Positions 63,765-64,000 of a DNA stretch of 64,000 nt are shown here, piece after piece. A program made the position numbers and the translations under genes. The notes below the pieces were generated by a model. That model saw nothing but the letters and a program-made list of their open reading frames with translations. It ran no database searches and was not told where the DNA came from. Position 1 is the first letter of the stretch. Every line of letters starts with the position of its first letter. The DNA comes from Campylobacter massiliensis (GTDB lineage: Bacteria; Campylobacterota; Campylobacteria; Campylobacterales; Campylobacteraceae), in contig NZ_JACLZK010000001.1 of the NCBI RefSeq assembly GCF_014253065.1, forward strand, positions 1,292,178 to 1,356,177. The letters are read 5' to 3'.

Positions 63765-64000
63765 TTACTTCAAATTTGAGTTTGAGTCTGATTTACTTTG
63801 GTTGCTATCTACGTAAATCACCTTGGTCGGGTCGTTCTTGGTTTTATATATAAACCATCTTATTTCATATTGCCTTTTTTCTTCATTTGCCCATTTTACA
63901 AAAGATTCGGTATCTTTAAACGTAGAATTTTCATCTGAACAATGTTGCTTATAGTAGTCTATCTCTTTATCAAATTCTTCTATCATTTTCGGGTCTATCG
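63765..64000 (-). CDS. Hypothetical protein, N-terminus cut by window edge
   Basis: The frame is open to the edge (IDPKMIEEFDKEIDYYKQH) and ends at 63765, so the ATG at 63986 may be internal. The visible 78 residues are charged and helical, with KWANEEKRQYEIRWFIYKTK and a Ser/Asn-rich tail. No family recognised. More AT-rich than its neighbours. Confidence 0.55.
   Translation of the reverse strand, partial: IDPKMIEEFDKEIDYYKQHCSDENSTFKDTESFVKWANEEKRQYEIRWFIYKTKNDPTKVIYVDSNQSKSDSNSNLK

Overview
The window is chromosomal DNA of a flagellated, oral-type Campylobacter, most likely of the C. showae / C. rectus group. This is inferred from the gene families, from gene order shared with C. jejuni, and from the moderately GC-rich coding sequence with AAATTT-rich spacers. 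It contains a flagellin gene next to a complete pseudaminic acid pathway, a run of flagellar regulatory and switch genes (flhF to fliY), modified-futalosine menaquinone genes, and a surA-gltX-malic enzyme-upp block. I saw no rRNA, tRNA, insertion sequence, prophage or CRISPR array.

Layout. 1-16 kb: uracil permease, a DKNYY-like protein, CreD-like protein, tsaD, cysQ, citrate synthase, a cation/proton antiporter, crcB, bioB and topA, with long spacers full of repeats. 16-27 kb: flagellin with a sigma-28 promoter, a Maf flagellin glycosyltransferase, pseI-H-G-(small membrane protein)-F-C-B and dcd; together these make CMP-pseudaminic acid and attach it to flagellin. 27-37 kb: a block absent between dcd and accB in C. 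jejuni, holding a subtilisin-type autotransporter, a cysteine-rich Sel1 repeat protein, an ECF nickel importer (nikKMLQO-type) and modA/modB without modC. 37-44 kb: accBC, ribD, thiF, a decayed gene, sppA and an aminofutalosine deaminase. 44-52 kb: aroQ, an M24 peptidase, folK, flhF, flhG, fliA, fliM, fliY and a LOG-family protein. 53-64 kb: mnmA, an NTF2-like protein, a DUF3137 protein, a SurA-like chaperone, gltX, malic enzyme, upp, a barnase-like RNase with its barstar, an NAD(P)H oxidoreductase, mqnA and a gene cut by the window edge.

The most unusual signal is a family of about 110-125 bp fold-back elements, at least eleven copies in two sequence classes. Their arms and central hairpins differ in sequence but keep their pairing. 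One end (GGCTTGTC) sits 17-21 bp upstream of a start codon in five cases and 2-11 bp after a stop codon in four. Also notable are the barnase/barstar pair with all barnase catalytic residues kept, longer GC-rich repeats carrying hairpins and a G-quadruplex motif, an exact 108-bp tandem duplication inside the Sel1 gene, a NikR-like inverted repeat before the nickel operon, and a multiply frameshifted pseudogene.
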